Positions 42,962-46,709 of a DNA stretch of 46,709 nucleotides are shown one piece after another. Numbering within the stretch: position 1 is the stretch's first letter; each line of letters begins with the position of its first letter. The notes under the pieces were generated by a model that made no database searches, was not told the origin of the DNA, and worked only from the letters and a program-made list of their open reading frames with translations. Position numbers and translations under genes: made by a program. The DNA is from an uncultured Alphaproteobacteria bacterium (GTDB lineage: Bacteria; Pseudomonadota; Alphaproteobacteria; UBA7879; UBA5542), in the NCBI GenBank assembly GCA_903912365.1, contig CAIWGV010000003.1, positions 1 to 46,709 of the forward strand. Direction: 5' to 3'.

Positions 42962-44053
42962 CTAACGATGAAAGTATGCCTCAATCCCCTCCAAAATACC
43001 ATGACAAATTTTGTCTTGATATTCTTCGGACAACAGGAGTTCTTCATCTTTTTTATTGGAAATATATCCAAGCTCAATCAAAACTGAAGGGAGGTCCGTT
43101 GATCTTAAAACAACAAACCCTGCAAATCGATGCGGGTTCCGCAAGAGGAATGCATACTTGCCCAAATTTTTTACAAGACTTTGGGCGAGCTTTGTAGAAA
43201 GATTCATTGTCTCTCGTTTGGTTAAATCAATTAGGATATTAGAAACTTCCGGCAATTCATCTTTCAGATCAATTCCCATAATTAAATCTGCCTTGTTTTC
43301 TTTCTGTGCCAATCTCTCGGCTTCTTTATCTGAGGCCACGGAGGACAAGGTATAAACACCCAACCCCCGAGTATCAGGGCGCGGATGACTATCCGCATGA
43401 AGAGATATGAAGACATCTCCCTTTAAGGCTCTTGCCTTCTTTAAGCGACTGGCCAAGGACATAAACACATCCCTCTTCCGTAGGAGGATAGCTTTGTAGT
43501 GTCCCGATTCATTGAGGGTTGCCGCCAGTTTTTTTGCAACAGCAAGAGTCACATTTTTTTCTAAAGTTTCCCTATATCCCACAGCGCCGGGATCTTGCCC
43601 TCCATGCCCCGCATCAATAATAACTATCTTAAGTTTTTTGGCAAAGGACGGAAGCACGGGATTGGGCAGATCCTCTCCTTTTGCAATATCCAGGACATAA
43701 CGATAATGGGAAGAACTTGAAGACGGCGCAATCCAAAATGATTTTAGAATTTTTACGGCAAAAGAACTTTTGAAAAGGACTTTTGTTCTTCTCAAAGAGT
43801 CTTGATCAACCTCTATCTCTTTGATAATTCCTACTTCGCGAGGATTTTTAAAGTTACTGTTTCTTCCCGCGGAGAGAATCACACGAAGTCCTCCGTCATT
43901 TACGCTTTCAACGGGAACTTTTTCTGACAAATCAAAAACAATCCGGGTATGATTCTCCTGTTTTCCCAACCGAATTCCCAATAGGGAAGCGTGTGCATTC
44001 AAGGTGAATGTCAGTAGGAAAAAAACAAAAAAAGGGAAGGCGGATCGCTTCAT
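42962..44053 (-). CDS. amiC: N-acetylmuramoyl-L-alanine amidase (AmiC-type)
   Basis: A 363-residue periplasmic enzyme that cuts the bond between muramic acid and the stem peptide, usually during division. A signal peptide (about 1-22) is followed by an AMIN-like beta domain (about 25-125). The amidase_3 domain has zinc ligands His150 in IIDAGHGGQDPGAVG, Glu165 in TLEKNVTL and His219 in FISLHADSHP, and the catalytic Glu in SVLIELGYISN. The length is typical. It is first in the amiC-mrcA unit and divergent from rne. Confidence 0.94.
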   Translation of the reverse strand: MKRSAFPFFVFFLLTFTLNAHASLLGIRLGKQENHTRIVFDLSEKVPVESVNDGGLRVILSAGRNSNFKNPREVGIIKEIEVDQDSLRRTKVLFKSSFAVKILKSFWIAPSSSSSHYRYVLDIAKGEDLPNPVLPSFAKKLKIVIIDAGHGGQDPGAVGYRETLEKNVTLAVAKKLAATLNESGHYKAILLRKRDVFMSLASRLKKARALKGDVFISLHADSHPRPDTRGLGVYTLSSVASDKEAERLAQKENKADLIMGIDLKDELPEVSNILIDLTKRETMNLSTKLAQSLVKNLGKYAFLLRNPHRFAGFVVLRSTDLPSVLIELGYISNKKDEELLLSEEYQDKICHGILEGIEAYFHR

Positions 44054-44152
44054 TTCCTCAGCTGCATTATCATTATAGGGAATTTAAGGATTGTACAACC
44101 CCCCCCAACTTATGCTATGGTATACCTGAGATTATATTTGGTCAATGTACTA

Positions 44153-44178
44153 ATTCACCGAGGAAAACCTGGGTGAAT
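44153..44178 (+). promoter_or_regulatory. Hairpin in the rne leader
   Basis: ATTCACC (44153-44159) pairs with GGTGAAT (44172-44178). Inside, AGG pairs with CCT around an AAAA loop, with one G-G mismatch. It lies about 140 bases before the rne ATG in a leader of up to 200 bases. RNase E controls its own mRNA through leader stems in Escherichia coli; here that role is only inferred. The gap 44054-44318 also holds a TTGTACAA palindrome (44091-44098) that could serve as -35 box for both divergent genes. Confidence 0.4.
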
Positions 44179-44318
44179 TTAAATTTAGGATTTTAGGCTA
44201 TTACTATGGTAGCGACCCCCTTGTTGAAATTGAATCTAATATTAATGAAATTGTACCTGCTGGAGGAGCCTCTCTCTCGGAGCCATTCCTCTTGGCCTAA
44301 AACGGAGTTTATAAATCA

Positions 44319-46358
44319 ATGGCTACAAGACGTATGCTTATTGATGCCAGCCAGAATGATGAAGTTCGGATGGCATTGGTCCGGGATTCAGAGCTTCTGG
44401 ATTTCGATTTTGAGAACATTTCCCAAAAACCAACCAAGGGAAATATATATCTAGGAAAAATAATTCGGGTTGAGCCCTCTCTACAAGCAGCTTTTGTGGA
44501 ATATGGTGGCAATCGTCACGGATTTTTACCCTTTACGGAAATTCATCCGGACTATTTTCAGATTCCTGTGGCAGATAGGGCGGCCGCCCCCCAAGAAGAA
44601 GAGTCTGTAGAATCGGAAGAGAAGGAAGACCAAGATCTTATCCCAGAAGAAGAAATCTTGTCCGAAGGTAGTTCTGCTGAAGAAGATGAAACCATTGCAG
44701 AAGAGGATGAAGAACTTCGCCGTAAATTCTCCCTCTATCGCAACTACAAAATACAAGAAGTCATAAAAAGTCGCCAAATCGTTCTGGTTCAAGTTTTGAA
44801 AGAAGAACGCGGCAATAAGGGCGCCGCCCTCAGCACCTTTGTGTCTCTCGCCGGCCGTTACAGTGTTCTTATGCCCAATGCTTTGAATGCAGGGGGAGTC
44901 TCCCGCAAAATTACAGATGTGGAAAACCGCAAAAGATTACGGCAACTCATGAAGGACTTGGGCGTCCCCGAAGGCATGTCTCTCATCGTTCGTACCGCAG
45001 GCCTTGATCGCAACAAGGAGGAAATTAAGAGGGATTACTCTTATTTGCTAGAACTATGGCAACAAATCCGTGAACGTACCATGAGTGCCATTGCACCCCA
45101 TTTAATCTACGAAGAACCCAATCTTCTGAAACGCGTGATTCGAGATATTTACGGATCTGACGTAGATGAGATCCTGGTGGAAGGATCAGACGCTTGGAAA
45201 GAGGCCCGCGACTTCATGGAAGTTCTCATGCCAAGCCAAGTGGACAAGGTGAAGCTCTATGAATCACCCGATGTTTCTCTGTTCCAAAAGTACAACATTC
45301 AAAGCCAGATTGATGAGATCTACATGCCCACCGTCCATTTGCGATCAGGGGGGTATCTGGTCATCAACACCACAGAAGCCTTGGTGGCCATTGATGTGAA
45401 CTCTGGAAAAGCTACACGGGAACGGCATATCGAAACTACAGCCCTTAAGACGAATCTGGAGGCGGCCGAGGAAATTGCCCGCCAGCTGCGTATTCGAGAC
45501 TTGGGTGGCTTGATTGTTATCGATTTCATCGACATGAGCCAATACCGTCACAACGCGGCCGTTGAGAAGCGATTAAGAGAATCTCTTTCCCTTGACCGGG
45601 CCCGCATTCAGGTGGGCCGCATCAGTCAATTTGGGCTTTTGGAAATGTCTCGCCAAAGGCTCCGCCCCAGCATCATGGAATCCAGTTCCGTGAAATGTCC
45701 TTATTGTACAGGGGTTGGAATGGTCCGTTCAAAGGAATCCTTAACCCTTCAGTTATTCCGGACCCTTGAGGAGCTCTCAGGAACCCCCATAAAGGACAAG
45801 CCCCTGGTTGTGAAACTCTCCGCGGAGATGTCTGTGCATTTGCTGGCCGTCAAGAAACAGGAACTGTCCGACCTGGAAGCTCGCAAAGGTGTCTTCTTCC
45901 GACTTCAGCAAGATGATTCTCTAAAGGCCCTTGGGTTTAGGATAGAAGATGCCGCCGGCAACTTCATCGTGGACTCCATTGGGAAGAAGCCGGAGCCTTG
46001 CGATAAGGGGCCAAAAGAGAATCGGCCAAAGAATAAAAACCAAAAGTCTAAAAAACGGGGAAACCAAAAGGAAGCTCAGGCAGAGACGGTATCTGAAAAT
46101 GAGCCCCTCCCTCCCTCTGTCGAGACCGCCGAAAGAAAAGAAGGGGAAGAGGTCATGGCGGATTTTTTCCCTTCCCAGCAAAAGAAACGGGCCCAAGCCA
46201 GAAGAAAATTCCGCCAGAAAAAGAAATTTTTGGGGAATAGGCCTGAGGGAGAAGCACCCCCTTCTTCTTCGGAATCTGCGGCCGAAGGAGCAACTCTCCA
46301 GGAGTCTGCCTCTCAACAGGGTAAAAAACGAGGTTGGTGGCAGAAGCTGCTGGATTAG
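44319..46358 (+). CDS. rne: Ribonuclease E
   Basis: A 679-residue endoribonuclease for mRNA decay and rRNA/tRNA processing. The start MATRRMLIDASQ matches alphaproteobacterial RNase E. The S1 domain (about 36-190) is interrupted by a very acidic insertion (about 90-133). The catalytic DNase I-like domain has Asp359 in AIDVNSGKATRE and Asp402 in DFIDM; the 43-residue distance equals that of the E. coli pair Asp303 and Asp346. The zinc-link is CPYC (460-463). The C-terminal scaffold is only about 120 residues, Lys/Arg-rich, instead of several hundred. The nearest ribosome site is a weak ACGGAG about 12 bases before the ATG. Confidence 0.95.
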   Translation: MATRRMLIDASQNDEVRMALVRDSELLDFDFENISQKPTKGNIYLGKIIRVEPSLQAAFVEYGGNRHGFLPFTEIHPDYFQIPVADRAAAPQEEESVESEEKEDQDLIPEEEILSEGSSAEEDETIAEEDEELRRKFSLYRNYKIQEVIKSRQIVLVQVLKEERGNKGAALSTFVSLAGRYSVLMPNALNAGGVSRKITDVENRKRLRQLMKDLGVPEGMSLIVRTAGLDRNKEEIKRDYSYLLELWQQIRERTMSAIAPHLIYEEPNLLKRVIRDIYGSDVDEILVEGSDAWKEARDFMEVLMPSQVDKVKLYESPDVSLFQKYNIQSQIDEIYMPTVHLRSGGYLVINTTEALVAIDVNSGKATRERHIETTALKTNLEAAEEIARQLRIRDLGGLIVIDFIDMSQYRHNAAVEKRLRESLSLDRARIQVGRISQFGLLEMSRQRLRPSIMESSSVKCPYCTGVGMVRSKESLTLQLFRTLEELSGTPIKDKPLVVKLSAEMSVHLLAVKKQELSDLEARKGVFFRLQQDDSLKALGFRIEDAAGNFIVDSIGKKPEPCDKGPKENRPKNKNQKSKKRGNQKEAQAETVSENEPLPPSVETAERKEGEEVMADFFPSQQKKRAQARRKFRQKKKFLGNRPEGEAPPSSSESAAEGATLQESASQQGKKRGWWQKLLD

Positions 46359-46393
46359 CAGGGCCCACATCTAAAATGAAAACAAGCTCGTCA

Positions 46394-46421
46394 CCCTGAG
46401 CCCTCGAAGAGGGCGTCAGGG
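46394..46421. repeat. Palindromic element between rne and the GIY-YIG gene
   Basis: CCCTGA-GCCCTC (46394-46405), a GAA loop and GAGGGC-G-TCAGGG (46409-46421) give twelve pairs with one bulged G. It resembles the dispersed GTCACCCTGAG-type palindromes that are common near small GIY-YIG genes in many genomes. It may also end rne and GIY-YIG transcripts, although no T run follows. Confidence 0.5.
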
Positions 46422-46427
46422 CCCCGC

Positions 46428-46709
46428 TTAGAGTCTCATATTTTCGTATAGATCTTTCCAGCCTGGATTAAACTTTGTCACAATTTCTATCTTTTTGGCG
46501 CGCCCCTTCACCTTCATTTGCTTTTCTCGAGTGATGGCCTCTTCCATTGTAGAGCAAACCTCATAGTACACCAATTTCTTACAGTCATATTTTTTTGTAA
46601 AGCCTTCTGCTAGGCCATTTTTATGTTGATAAACACGCCCCATAAGATTTGAGGTTACGCCTACATATAGGGTGCCCTTATACCTACTGGCCATAATATA
46701 AACTACCGG
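46428..46709 (-). CDS. GIY-YIG nuclease-family protein, start beyond the window
   Basis: A UvrC/YhbQ-type single-domain GIY-YIG protein. The frame stays open to the window edge, reading VVYIMASRYKGTLYVGVTSN, so the first residues before VVYIM are missing. The ATG at 46694 is internal to the domain. The motif pair is VYI and YVGV. The catalytic Arg is in LMGRVYQHKNG, and a family Glu is in EVCSTMEEAITREKQMK. It ends IEIVTKFNPGWKDLYENM, as in the common small GIY-YIG group. Nuclease activity is a family inference; the biological role of these small proteins is unknown. Confidence 0.88.
   Translation of the reverse strand, partial: PVVYIMASRYKGTLYVGVTSNLMGRVYQHKNGLAEGFTKKYDCKKLVYYEVCSTMEEAITREKQMKVKGRAKKIEIVTKFNPGWKDLYENMRL

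Noticed and set aside
44206-44454. Plus-strand open frame of 82 codons before rne
   Set aside because: It overlaps the rne start in another frame and has no family resemblance; the gap is better explained as an rne leader.

Overview
The window reads as a chromosome segment of a Gram-negative alphaproteobacterium. It carries LPS/Kdo genes (kdsD, lptC, lptA, kdsA), outer-membrane beta-barrel proteins, peptidoglycan enzymes (PBP1A, amidase, FtsB) and the alphaproteobacterial gene order secG-pyrG-kdsA-eno-ftsB. Many ORFan proteins have Sec signal peptides. LRR, Sel1 and kinase-like exported proteins, a broken comF and a nusA-infB locus without rimP or ylxR all fit a host-associated lifestyle such as the Holosporales/Paracaedibacter-type protist symbionts. 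That placement is inference; no marker here fixes the order. There is no CRISPR array, insertion sequence or prophage.

Layout. 1-0.75 kb: comF remnant, grxC, tRNA-Cys and tRNA-Asn. 0.76-3.44 kb: a minus-strand array of five small exported or membrane proteins, at least three of them paralogous coiled-coil proteins. Two of its genes share a nearly identical promoter/leader module. 3.5-6.3 kb: EVE-domain gene, WecA-like transferase and gltX with tight spacing. 6.4-10 kb: an exported ORFan, then cysS-puuD-like-rluB joined by ATGA overlaps. 10-12 kb: a beta-barrel protein and an exported ORFan. 12-16.2 kb: nusA-infB on the minus strand, with a promoter and an attenuator-like hairpin in the leader. 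16.2-21 kb: exported/envelope proteins, SPOR protein, tRNA-Arg, tRNA-Gln and a Sel1 protein. 21-28 kb: a large AsmA-like protein, an alkaline-phosphatase-fold protein, and the operon lipoprotein-kdsD-lptC-lptA. 28-32.3 kb: trhO, exported ORFans, a DUF167 gene, tRNA-Ser, and a 681-residue exported protein joining two nearly identical Cys-rich repeats to an APH/protein-kinase-like fold. 32.3-38.8 kb: an NTF2-like exported protein with a Lys-rich tail, a chalcone-isomerase-like protein, and the ftsB-eno-kdsA-pyrG-secG block. 39-40.6 kb: two LRR proteins. 40.6-46.7 kb: PBP1A, amidase, RNase E, a palindromic element and a GIY-YIG gene cut by the window edge.

The housekeeping genes cover translation (gltX, cysS, infB, nusA, rluB, trhO, tRNAs, rne), envelope building (kdsD/kdsA for Kdo, lptC/lptA for LPS export, the WecA-like enzyme for glycan initiation, PBP1A/AmiC/FtsB/SPOR for the wall) and central metabolism (eno, pyrG). 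Between them sit about fifteen lineage-specific exported proteins, which look like a secretome scattered through the chromosome. The most unusual is the Cys-repeat/kinase-like protein at 29616-31661. Promoters could be recognised repeatedly as TTGA-type -35 boxes 16-17 bases from a TA-starting -10 box.
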